Assembly (NCBI GenBank): GCA_963775245.1
Contig: CAVZID010000015.1
Coordinates: 124,001 to 188,000, forward strand
Direction: 5' to 3'
DNA length: 64,000 nt
Origin: CAVSWT01 sp963775245
GTDB lineage: Bacteria; Bacteroidota; Ignavibacteria; Ignavibacteriales; Ignavibacteriaceae
Numbering within the stretch: the stretch's first letter is position 1; each line of letters begins with the position of its first letter. The notes beneath the pieces are model-generated. The model was given only the letters and a program-made list of their open reading frames with translations, was not told the DNA's origin and made no database searches. Both the position numbers and the translations under genes were made by a program. Shown piece by piece: positions 56,233 to 63,537 of this stretch.

Positions 56233-57865
56233 TAGGATATTCTTTTTTTTCAATCAAATTATTTAAATTCCATTTAGGAGGATACCAGTATTCTATTGGT
56301 AAATTATTGTATTTGTATGTTTGTTTTATGCGTGTTCTCCCACTAACTCCTTGAATATCAGGATGTGCTATTCTTGAATATTTGTCTACTTCGCAAAATA
56401 AATTTTGACAATCAATAAGTTGTAGTTTTCTTCCCCAAAGGTTCTTAAAGGATAAGTTTAATCTTTTGAATTCTTCATCTTGTTTTTCAGCAACTAATTT
56501 TATTATTTCAATTTCATTTAAACCACCCAAGTCATAAAAACATTTTTTTATGCCATCCAATGCTCCAGGGCCAGGCATAACAAATGACATTTCTGAAAAA
56601 TCAGTTAAATTACTATAATTAATATCAATGGTAAGTTGATAAGCTAGGAAATCTCCTATGGTTGGATAAGATTTTAGAAGTTCAAAGACTTTCATCATTG
56701 ATTTTGCATTTATAATTTTTTCTGGTAATTGATCAGTCATCATATTCTCAACTAACTTCAAATGATTACTGTGTTTTCGTTCGTAACCAAAAAAATTATT
56801 TCCAGAACTCATAATATATGCGGCGGAATAAATTCTACGGCCTTTGTTCATTAATCTATTAAATATTGTATTAAATTTTTCAAATGAATAATTGGAATAT
56901 TTTAACTCTCCAATCTCGGATTTCAAGTTTTCCCAAGTCTCAATTTTATTGAACAGCTTAAATAGAATTATTCGAAAAAATACTTCATTAATGGTTTGTT
57001 CTCCCTTATAAATAACTTCTTTTATTAAATATTGACTTACCCTATCAGATGCTCTGAATGCATTAGTAAATTTATATTTTTGGAAAATAGGATCAGTTGA
57101 CCATGGTAAAGATTCATTATTAAATCTCTTGAAAAATATGTTTTGCCTTTCGGTAGCAAAATACCAGTATGTATCCAATACTTTAGTAGGTTTTGCTGGT
57201 TTCCATATGTCATCTTGTTTTTTATATCCTATTATTCGATTTACATTAATTGTTTTTTTCTCATTATATAGTGTATTAATAATGTTTTTTTCAATTGAGT
57301 TTATTGTATTATCTAAAACGTCATTTTTTATCCTAATAATATTACTTTTATAATTATTTTGTTTTGATAATGACAAATAATTATCTAATAAATTATGATA
57401 ACTTAGTTTTTCATTAGCATCAGTGAATATAAACTTTCTTTCAATTAAGAAAATGATTGCTGGGGTAATATTCCCCCAGACTAACTTCTCTAATTCTATA
57501 AGTTTTGATAAATATTTTTCTGAGATTCCAGATAGTTTACCATATGCTATTGTAGACCACCAATATCGATCAAGTAAAAATAATATATCTTCCTCTTTAA
57601 ATGGTTTGATTTGTTGTTCTATAATATCAATATGAGAGGCAACATGTAATGTTTGCAAACTATAAGGAGATATCTTTTTTATATCATATTTATTAGGATT
57701 ATGATGTAAATTATATACTAGATTACCAATTGTTCCTTCTTCTTTACCAGGGAACGAAAGTATTTTACAATTAATTTTTCTTTTTATGAAATTATTTTTA
57801 AGAGAACTAATTATTGTAGATTTACCTACATTATCAGGGCCTTCAATCGCCACTATTTTGCACAT
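56216..57865 (-). CDS. Thymidylate-kinase/DNA base hypermodification (HMUDK/aGPT-PPlase-like) fusion
   Basis: A 549-aa two-domain protein. Residues 1-200 are a dTMP-kinase-like P-loop domain: EGPDNVGKSTIISSL and LLDRYWWSTIAYGKLSG. Residues 225-530 match the helical domain of DNA base hypermodification proteins (5-hydroxymethyl-dU DNA kinase, formerly alpha-glutamyl/putrescinyl-thymine pyrophosphorylase-like): YWYFATERQNIFFKRF, KFTNAFRASDRVSQYLI, LFKLFNKIETWENL, IYSAAYIMSSGNNFFG, YPTIGDFLAYQ, PGPGALDGIKKCF, LIDCQNLFCEVDKYSRIAHP. Such proteins phosphorylate modified deoxyuridine in phage DNA; in a bacterial chromosome the role is unknown. TAATG overlaps with the upstream gene and 17 bases with the downstream gene show tight coupling. 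Confidence 0.85.
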   Translation of the reverse strand: MCKIVAIEGPDNVGKSTIISSLKNNFIKRKINCKILSFPGKEEGTIGNLVYNLHHNPNKYDIKKISPYSLQTLHVASHIDIIEQQIKPFKEEDILFLLDRYWWSTIAYGKLSGISEKYLSKLIELEKLVWGNITPAIIFLIERKFIFTDANEKLSYHNLLDNYLSLSKQNNYKSNIIRIKNDVLDNTINSIEKNIINTLYNEKKTINVNRIIGYKKQDDIWKPAKPTKVLDTYWYFATERQNIFFKRFNNESLPWSTDPIFQKYKFTNAFRASDRVSQYLIKEVIYKGEQTINEVFFRIILFKLFNKIETWENLKSEIGELKYSNYSFEKFNTIFNRLMNKGRRIYSAAYIMSSGNNFFGYERKHSNHLKLVENMMTDQLPEKIINAKSMMKVFELLKSYPTIGDFLAYQLTIDINYSNLTDFSEMSFVMPGPGALDGIKKCFYDLGGLNEIEIIKLVAEKQDEEFKRLNLSFKNLWGRKLQLIDCQNLFCEVDKYSRIAHPDIQGVSGRTRIKQTYKYNNLPIEYWYPPKWNLNNLIEKKEYPNEQLF

Positions 57866-58632
57866 TAAATTCCTAAAGTTTTAGCTAATGATTTTATATT
57901 TTTATTTTGATCAGATGATAATTTAGCGACACAAGAAACACATGTAATCTTTGCAAGATTTAATTTCATTTCATGAGCCATAAACTTACCTAAATTTAAT
58001 AAACCAAGATAATTTCCATATGCTTTCTCGACTATTGTTTGGTTTGCATAGAATGCAATTATTTCCAATCCATTGCATCCATTTTTTCCCAATGGATTAA
58101 ATGCGAGTTGTTGTAAACAAGGAAATTCTCTCCTTCTGCTATGATTATGATCTGTTCTTGGATCAAATATAGAGGCTTGTAATGCACTCCGTAAATGATT
58201 TCCATTATTCCAAGTTGTGATAATATGTTCAAGTTGATTGAATGGTTCAGTATCTTTTAATGAATTATAATCAATCATCCTCTGAAAATAAGTTCCTTTA
58301 TTATTTGGGAGATATGATCCATGATAATTTGGACGGAAACGTTTTATTTGTGGCCAAATTTTTTTATATCTTTCAAATAAAATATTTCTTTCAAGATTTT
58401 TGTTCCATAAAGATATAGGGAAGATAGTATTTGCAACTGTATGACAATCTTCACCTTTATTTAGAAATGCATCTAATTTTTCTCTTACTCCTTTAATTTC
58501 ATTCGTTTCATTACTGACATTTATTTGGACAATCAAAGGGGATATTTCATGAGGTGGATTTAAATAAAGTGTTGAAAATACTTCTAACCAAACGTTGGAT
58601 AAATTATTTCCTGTAATTATTATATTTGACAT
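57865..58632 (-). CDS. Divergent thymidylate-synthase-like protein
   Basis: A 255-aa protein, alignable to the ThyA core at the same places as the downstream paralogue. The segment HLRSALQASIFDPRTDH corresponds to the strand before the nucleophile, FPCLQQLAFNPLG carries a Cys at the catalytic position, and GLEIIAFYANQTIVEKAYGN then GLLNLGKFMAHEM correspond to the nucleotide and folate regions. The Arg-Ser phosphate site (RS-D) reads ANQT and the final H-x-Y is missing, so it probably does not bind dUMP as ThyA does. It may bind another pyrimidine or act as a partner subunit. Both neighbours overlap it by one base (TAATG). Confidence 0.7.
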   Translation of the reverse strand: MSNIIITGNNLSNVWLEVFSTLYLNPPHEISPLIVQINVSNETNEIKGVREKLDAFLNKGEDCHTVANTIFPISLWNKNLERNILFERYKKIWPQIKRFRPNYHGSYLPNNKGTYFQRMIDYNSLKDTEPFNQLEHIITTWNNGNHLRSALQASIFDPRTDHNHSRRREFPCLQQLAFNPLGKNGCNGLEIIAFYANQTIVEKAYGNYLGLLNLGKFMAHEMKLNLAKITCVSCVAKLSSDQNKNIKSLAKTLGI

Positions 58633-59480
58633 TACTCCTCCAAATGTCGATAAATATTTCTGCCTTCATATTCTTTTCTACTTACCCTTATAAAAGAAGA
58701 CCATTTTTCTCCAATTGCAAATTGTCCTATTCCTATTTGATTTCCCTTATAAAATGAAAATTCAGAATTCTGATTAATTAATTTTAAACAATTGCCATTA
58801 TATTTGGCACTTTTATCTATCATAATTAAGTCATCGATACATATATCAATAGGTCTTCCATTCCAATGTTTATCAACAATAAATAAATCTGAATTTATTT
58901 CTTGATTAAGAATCTTCTTCCGCAATTTCTGTGGATTACTTTTTAATAGCTCTTTAGCTTCTTTTTGGGAAATAAGTTTTAAGCCCCAATACATGTGGCT
59001 AATAAGCGTAGAATAACCCACTCCAAAATTTTTAGCTATTGTATAAAATTGAATTGGAGAAGCGTCTTTAATTTTTAACTTTCGTTTACTAAAAGCGTTA
59101 TTAATAGCTATTTTCGGCATTAACAAAAATCCAGCAAATACATTTGCCAAAAATTCCTCTTCAATATTATCGTTATTATTTGTATAGTTCATTTCATCAA
59201 TTTTGAATCTATGATTATAAAAATGATGTCCTAATTCATGTGCACATGTAAATACCTGTCGTCCTGGTGGTCTCAAAGAACTTAAGACAATTATTGGTTT
59301 ATTATTATTAGTGTATAGTCCTTCCATACTAGCAATTGGACTAAATATCAATTCTATATTTAATTTTTCAACTAAATCGTATATGCACAATGGAACCCAA
59401 AGCTCAATGTTGTTTTTTGCTCTTATGTTTAACGCAAGACTAAGTGCATCTCTTGCTAAATTACTTTTTTCAAATACCAA
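58632..59480 (-). CDS. ImmA/IrrE-family metallopeptidase
   Basis: A 282-aa zinc-protease-like protein with the active site ACAHELGHHFYNHR and a downstream Glu in NIEEEFLANVFAGFLLMP, which matches the ImmA/IrrE layout H-E-x-x-H...E. The C-terminal 130 residues (RKKILNQEINSDLF, IDICIDDLIMID) form an extra domain that may sense a ligand. ImmA/IrrE enzymes cut or release an XRE repressor encoded next to them; here the XRE gene is directly upstream with one base between. The frame opens with TTG. Confidence 0.88.
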   Translation of the reverse strand: MVFEKSNLARDALSLALNIRAKNNIELWVPLCIYDLVEKLNIELIFSPIASMEGLYTNNNKPIIVLSSLRPPGRQVFTCAHELGHHFYNHRFKIDEMNYTNNNDNIEEEFLANVFAGFLLMPKIAINNAFSKRKLKIKDASPIQFYTIAKNFGVGYSTLISHMYWGLKLISQKEAKELLKSNPQKLRKKILNQEINSDLFIVDKHWNGRPIDICIDDLIMIDKSAKYNGNCLKLINQNSEFSFYKGNQIGIGQFAIGEKWSSFIRVSRKEYEGRNIYRHLEE

Positions 59481-59481
59481 A

Positions 59482-59820
59482 TTATTTATCTCTCTTTAAT
59501 GTTGATAAAAGATTAATCACCTTTTCTAAATCTTCTTTTTTTAATTTCCCTAGTTCTCTTGCAGCAAACTCCAATTTCTCTTTGGAGGGATTAAATTTTT
59601 TATCAGCTTTATTTAATAGCCATTCAGTGCTTACACCGTATATTTCTCCAAATTTAATAACTTCTTCAGATGTAACTTTTCTTCTCCCTGCTTCAATTTC
59701 TGATATAGTTGGCCTATGTAAATTTAACAATTTGGCAACTTGTTCTTGTGTTAAACCAGCTTGCTTTCTTGCTAGAGAAAGTCTATATGAAATTGTTTCC
59801 ATACTTTCACTTTTGCTCAT
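59482..59820 (-). CDS. XRE-family transcriptional repressor
   Basis: A 112-aa protein with an N-terminal HTH_3 domain: RLSLARKQAGLTQEQVAKLL, HRPTISEIEAGRRKV, FGEIYGVSTEWLL. The Lys/Glu-rich tail (LGKLKKEDLEKVINLLS) may be the segment that is cut by the adjacent ImmA/IrrE peptidase. AGGAG precedes the ATG, which overlaps the end of the small upstream gene by 14 bases. It most likely binds the three-half-site element in front of the operon (60131-60155) and so controls both arms. Confidence 0.92.
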   Translation of the reverse strand: MSKSESMETISYRLSLARKQAGLTQEQVAKLLNLHRPTISEIEAGRRKVTSEEVIKFGEIYGVSTEWLLNKADKKFNPSKEKLEFAARELGKLKKEDLEKVINLLSTLKRDK

Positions 59821-60112
59821 CTTTAACTCCTAATATTTCATCTGAAATATTTTCGATTACTTGACTAAGTGAACCAGCTCCTTCATATTTCGAATAAAAG
59901 ATATTTTTATTAAAGTCGATATCTTTGGCTAATTGTGCGCTAATAGTTGTTTTAATAATAATGATAGTTTCCTCTTCTCTAAGGCTATCAAAACCTACTA
60001 AACAATCTCTTGGAATTGAGTCCAATTCAATTTCATGATATTCGTCACCACTTAAATCTTGAATAGCTTTTATGGAATCCAAAACAATTTTTGTAATTTT
60101 ATTTCTGTCCAT
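59807..60112 (-). CDS. Small acyl-carrier-protein-like protein, first gene of the cassette
   Basis: A 101-aa acidic protein. ITKIVLDSIKAIQDLSG could be helix I of a carrier protein, and LVGFDSLREEETIIIIKTTI places a D-S-L triplet at the start of helix II, as in acyl carrier proteins where the Ser takes phosphopantetheine; a final helix SLSQVIENISDEIL would match helix IV. The similarity is by eye and no acyl-activating enzyme is near, so I keep it as carrier-like. AAAGGAG precedes the ATG at 60112. It is the leader gene of the minus-strand operon. Confidence 0.5.
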   Translation of the reverse strand: MDRNKITKIVLDSIKAIQDLSGDEYHEIELDSIPRDCLVGFDSLREEETIIIIKTTISAQLAKDIDFNKNIFYSKYEGAGSLSQVIENISDEILGVKDEQK

Positions 60113-60130
60113 TGTAAAAACTCCTTTATT

Positions 60131-60155
60131 CTTACATATGGTAAGATAATCTTAC
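60131..60155. promoter_or_regulatory. Three-half-site operator CTTAC/GTAAG/CTTAC
   Basis: In the 79-base divergent space CTTAC (60131-60135), GTAAG (60141-60145) and CTTAC (60151-60155) stand exactly ten bases apart, alternating in orientation, one helical turn per step. The middle site overlaps the proposed -10 box of the minus-strand promoter. This is the expected layout of an XRE repressor operator, and the XRE gene is the second of the operon. Confidence 0.65.
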
Positions 60156-60172
60156 ATTATTTAAAAGTCAAA
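60143..60172 (-). promoter_or_regulatory. Probable promoter of the cassette operon
   Basis: On the minus strand TTGACT (60167-60172) and TATCTT (60143-60148) are separated by 18 bases, a reasonable -35/-10 pair about 30 bases before the first ATG. It overlaps the operator half-sites at 60141-60155. Confidence 0.45.
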
Positions 60173-60191
60173 TCAATAATATGGAGGTCAC

Positions 60192-60902
60192 ATGCCATTC
60201 TTAAGTACAGAGACTTTAAAGAAAATTTTAGTTAATAATAATATAATTGACCCTTATAATCCGGAAAACGTCAAATGCAGTGCTTATGAATTAAATTTAG
60301 GTGATGAAGCATATGTTACAGATAATAAATCTAAATCACGTAAATTGCTTAGGAAAAATGAACAAATTGTTATTCCACGTGGTCAATTTGCCTTACTTAT
60401 AACTAAGGAAATATTGAGCATTCCAAATGAATATATTTGTTTTATATCAATGAAATATAGCTATAAGAAGAAAGGACTGATTAATATTTCTGGATTTCAT
60501 GTAGATCCAGGCTTCAAAGGAAGACTACAATATTCAGTTTATAACGCTGGCGGGAAAGATATAATATTGGAACATGATAAGCCACTTTTTTTAATTTGGT
60601 TTGCAACTTTAGATACTCCAAATTTAGAATCTTATAAAGGGACTCATCCCAATCAATATTCAATATCTGCCGAAGATATTATGAATATTCAAGGAGATGT
60701 AGTTTCGCCCTCATTTTTAAAAGAACAGTTAGATAAAATAAAAACTGAAGTAAAAAACCTAAAAACATTAGTTTATATAATTATTGCTTGTTTGTTTACG
60801 TTATTAATATCTCAAAACTTAAAGTGTAATTGTAATTCTGCACAACGAGTAAGCCACAATTCTTCCACAAATCAGCCAATTAAAAATGATTCTCTTTATT
60901 AA
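60192..60902 (+). CDS. dUTPase/dCTP-deaminase-fold protein with C-terminal membrane anchor
   Basis: A 236-aa protein whose first 150 residues follow the dCTP-deaminase/dUTPase fold: CSAYELNLGDEAYV at the start, then YSYKKKGLINISGFHVDPGF and KGRLQYSVYNAGG. The Asp of VDPGF aligns with the dUTPase nucleophilic-water Asp, but the Arg-Ser-Ser loop and the Glu of dCTP deaminase (LEF) are replaced. A helix (LKEQLDKIKTEVKNLKTL) and one membrane segment at about 191-208 (VYIIIACLFTLLIS) follow, with a short tail. It is divergent from the cassette operon, shares its operator, and has a strong GGAGGT site. Confidence 0.78.
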   Translation: MPFLSTETLKKILVNNNIIDPYNPENVKCSAYELNLGDEAYVTDNKSKSRKLLRKNEQIVIPRGQFALLITKEILSIPNEYICFISMKYSYKKKGLINISGFHVDPGFKGRLQYSVYNAGGKDIILEHDKPLFLIWFATLDTPNLESYKGTHPNQYSISAEDIMNIQGDVVSPSFLKEQLDKIKTEVKNLKTLVYIIIACLFTLLISQNLKCNCNSAQRVSHNSSTNQPIKNDSLY

Positions 60903-60911
60903 AATATAGTT

Positions 60912-61337
60912 TTAAAATTTATCTTGTATTACTGCAATAAATTTGTCTATGTATTTGAGGCATTCTTCAGTATCTGAATATTTCTTTAAAGCAAGTAAAT
61001 TAGAATTATAACCGTCAATTATTGGGGAGGATTTTTCCACTGAAGAATGAACGAGCGCAAGCACCGGCATTTTTTTTTCATAAATAGCATATCCTATTTC
61101 AAATCCAATATCTGTATTTGGAGTTGATATTTCTGCAATCACAATTTTACTTCTTTCAATCCATTTCATATCACGCTTATACATTTGAGCCGACGTAAGG
61201 GGAATTGCTGATTTAAAATCTTCATTCAATTCCGATAATGCAGTATGTTTTAATGAAGATAGATGCTCGATAATATCAATATAAAAATTTTGAAATGTTG
61301 TATCGCCTTTTATTGGTCCGGCGCAATAAATAACCAT
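60912..61337 (-). CDS. DNPH1/Rcl-like 2-deoxynucleoside 5-monophosphate N-hydrolase
   Basis: A 141-aa member of the nucleoside deoxyribosyltransferase superfamily. IYCAGPIKGD begins the nucleotide site, YKRDMKWIERSKIVIAEIS holds the Asp and the strand after it, and TDIGFEIGYAIYEKK carries the Glu nucleophile. This is the DNPH1/Rcl pattern rather than that of transferases. The mammalian enzyme clears 5-hydroxymethyl-dUMP from the nucleotide pool, which fits the pyrimidine cassette next door. However, its stop is convergent with the anchored dUTPase-like gene and it lies two bases after bshA, so it may belong to the bacillithiol gene instead. Confidence 0.82.
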   Translation of the reverse strand: MVIYCAGPIKGDTTFQNFYIDIIEHLSSLKHTALSELNEDFKSAIPLTSAQMYKRDMKWIERSKIVIAEISTPNTDIGFEIGYAIYEKKMPVLALVHSSVEKSSPIIDGYNSNLLALKKYSDTEECLKYIDKFIAVIQDKF

Positions 61338-61339
61338 AA

Positions 61340-62464
61340 CTATGAATTTAATATTGTATTATAATGCTCTTCATAAAGAGGAATTACTTTTGACTTATCA
61401 AAAACATTTACAGCCCTGTTGCGTGAGTTTTGTGAAAACAACTCATATTTTCTATCATTAGTAAGTAAATCAACAACGTATTTTGACATCCTATCTATAT
61501 CTCCGATTTCGGCTATGAATCCAGTTTCGTTATGTCTAACTAATTCTGGCAGCCCGCCAACACTTGAACTAACAACCGGAACCCCGCAAGACATTGCTTC
61601 CAGAGCTGATAATCCAAAGCTTTCAGATTGTGAAGGAATCAGAAATATATCTGAAGCAGTTAATATTTCAACTAATGCGTCCTGCTTTCCTAAAAATTTA
61701 ACATGATCGCACAAACCTAATTGTCTGCAAAGCCTTTCACATTCCGATCTATCCGGGCCGTCGCCTACCAAAAGTAATTTTGCAGGAACTTCTTTTATCA
61801 CCTGTTCTAAAATTTTTATTGTATCACTGACTCTTTTGACAACTCTGAAGTTAGAAGTATGAACTAAAATTTTTTCACCGTTTGGAGCAATTTTTTCTCT
61901 ATATGGATTATCTTTATTAGGCTTGTAAAGTTCTGAATCAATAAAGTTTGGTATTACTTCAATATTTTTTTCAATTGCATAATTAGTCAAAGTTTTTTCT
62001 TTTAAGAACCTTGATACAGCAGTAACTCCATCACTTTCTTCAATGCTGAATTTTACCAATGGAAGGAAAGATGGCTCTAATCCAACTAAAGTAATATCTG
62101 TCCCGTGAAGGGTAGTAGAAATTTTTAAATCTCTTTTACTCTTTAACATTTGCTTAGCAAGATATGCGCTGCTTGCATGAGGAATTGCATAATGAACGTG
62201 AAGCAAGTCTAATTTCTCATACTCAGCTACTTCAACCATTTTACTTGCTAAAGCTAGGCTGTATAATGGAAATTCAAATAATGGGTAGCTGCTAAGTTCA
62301 ACTTCATGAAAGACTACGTTTTGAACAAAATTGCTTAATCGAAAAGGGAGAGCATAACTAATAAAGTGTACTTCATGGCCTCTTTGCGCTAATGATTTTC
62401 CAAGTTCTGTAGCAACGACACCGCTTCCTCCGTAGGTGGGATAACACGTAATACCGATTTTCAT
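61340..62464 (-). CDS. bshA: N-acetyl-alpha-D-glucosaminyl L-malate synthase BshA
   Basis: A 374-aa GT-B retaining glycosyltransferase, first step of bacillithiol synthesis (UDP-GlcNAc plus L-malate). It begins MKIGITCYPTYGGSGVVATE with the GGSG loop, then the malate-binding LLHVHYAIPHASSAYLA and, in the C-terminal domain, the E-x7-E motif PSQSESFGLSALEAMSCGVP. Length and order match BshA closely. The DNPH1-like gene follows after two bases, so the two share a transcript. Presence of bshA indicates bacillithiol as the low-molecular-weight thiol. Confidence 0.95.
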   Translation of the reverse strand: MKIGITCYPTYGGSGVVATELGKSLAQRGHEVHFISYALPFRLSNFVQNVVFHEVELSSYPLFEFPLYSLALASKMVEVAEYEKLDLLHVHYAIPHASSAYLAKQMLKSKRDLKISTTLHGTDITLVGLEPSFLPLVKFSIEESDGVTAVSRFLKEKTLTNYAIEKNIEVIPNFIDSELYKPNKDNPYREKIAPNGEKILVHTSNFRVVKRVSDTIKILEQVIKEVPAKLLLVGDGPDRSECERLCRQLGLCDHVKFLGKQDALVEILTASDIFLIPSQSESFGLSALEAMSCGVPVVSSSVGGLPELVRHNETGFIAEIGDIDRMSKYVVDLLTNDRKYELFSQNSRNRAVNVFDKSKVIPLYEEHYNTILNS

Positions 62465-62619
62465 ACTTTTTTTATATTCTTTAATTTTGATTGGCTGAAA
62501 TAAACATAATTAACAATTACTAATATATATTTTTTTGACTGAATTAAGAATTCATTTAATTAATACTTGAACTTAGCGTCAGAATATTTATAAACTTTTC
62601 TCTAAGAGAAATTATTAAT

Positions 62620-63537
62620 ATGAAAATACTTTTAATCGGACATTCAGTAGAAGATCATCTTTTATCAAAAGATAATGAAATAATAACACCCGGCGGAATA
62701 TTTTATTCTGCTCTTGGTTATAAATTTGTAAATCAGGATGATGATGAAATATTGTTGAATACGGTTGTTGAACAGAGTAATGAGAATTTATTTTCAGTTG
62801 TTTATGATAAGCTAAATAAAAAATATGTGAGAATTGAAAATGAAATTCCCAAAGTATTTTTAACAATTCATGAAGATAAAGAGCGTGATGAATGCTATAA
62901 TAAGGTTACTAAAAATCTTGAAATAAATTTTGATGATTTGAATACATTTGATGGAATTCAGGTAAACATGGTAACCGGATTTGATTTAACAGTTAATCAA
63001 GTTGAAGAATTAAGAAAAAACTTTAATGGATTAATTTATATTGATGTGCATACACTTTCACGCGGCCTTGAAGGTGATATGAAAAGAGAATTTAGAACCA
63101 TCCCCGAATTTGATCGATGGGCGAAATCTGTGGATATTATTCAGGCAAATGAAAATGAGCTTGTTACAATGGATAATGAAAAAGATTCAATGAAAATATT
63201 AAATAAAATTTTAAGCCTGGGAGTGAAGTTTATTATTGTTACAAAAGGTAATTTAGGAGCGAGAGTTTATTGGCTCAATAATGATGAAGTAAATTCCATG
63301 TTTGTTAGTGCGTTGAAGATAGAAAAAGAACATAAGGAAGGCAAATCATCCTGGCAGGTTGGCTGCGGAGATATTTTTGGCTCGGTGTTTTTTTATATTT
63401 ATCTTAAAACAAATGATTTAAAAACTGCTTTAAATAAGGCAAATTATTTTGCCGGATTAATTGCATCAAAAAATAATTTTTCCAAAGGATCCTTTGGAGA
63501 AGAATTACTGAATTTGAGGCCCAATGTTTTCGAATGA
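62620..63537 (+). CDS. PfkB-family carbohydrate kinase
   Basis: A 305-aa ribokinase-like kinase. GGIFYSALGYKF is the substrate loop at the N-terminus, IIVTKGNLGARVYW the strand before the ATP site, and WQVGCGDIFGSVFFY the conserved G-x-G-D anion hole with the catalytic Asp. The substrate cannot be named. It overlaps the rmlD-like gene by 14 bases, which suggests a role in sugar or nucleotide-sugar supply. Confidence 0.85.
   Translation: MKILLIGHSVEDHLLSKDNEIITPGGIFYSALGYKFVNQDDDEILLNTVVEQSNENLFSVVYDKLNKKYVRIENEIPKVFLTIHEDKERDECYNKVTKNLEINFDDLNTFDGIQVNMVTGFDLTVNQVEELRKNFNGLIYIDVHTLSRGLEGDMKREFRTIPEFDRWAKSVDIIQANENELVTMDNEKDSMKILNKILSLGVKFIIVTKGNLGARVYWLNNDEVNSMFVSALKIEKEHKEGKSSWQVGCGDIFGSVFFYIYLKTNDLKTALNKANYFAGLIASKNNFSKGSFGEELLNLRPNVFE

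Noticed and set aside
53350..60902. A prophage origin for the base-hypermodification genes
   Set aside because: No capsid, tail, terminase, portal, integrase or replication gene and no attachment repeat seen; flanks are housekeeping genes (RsmF-like, bshA).
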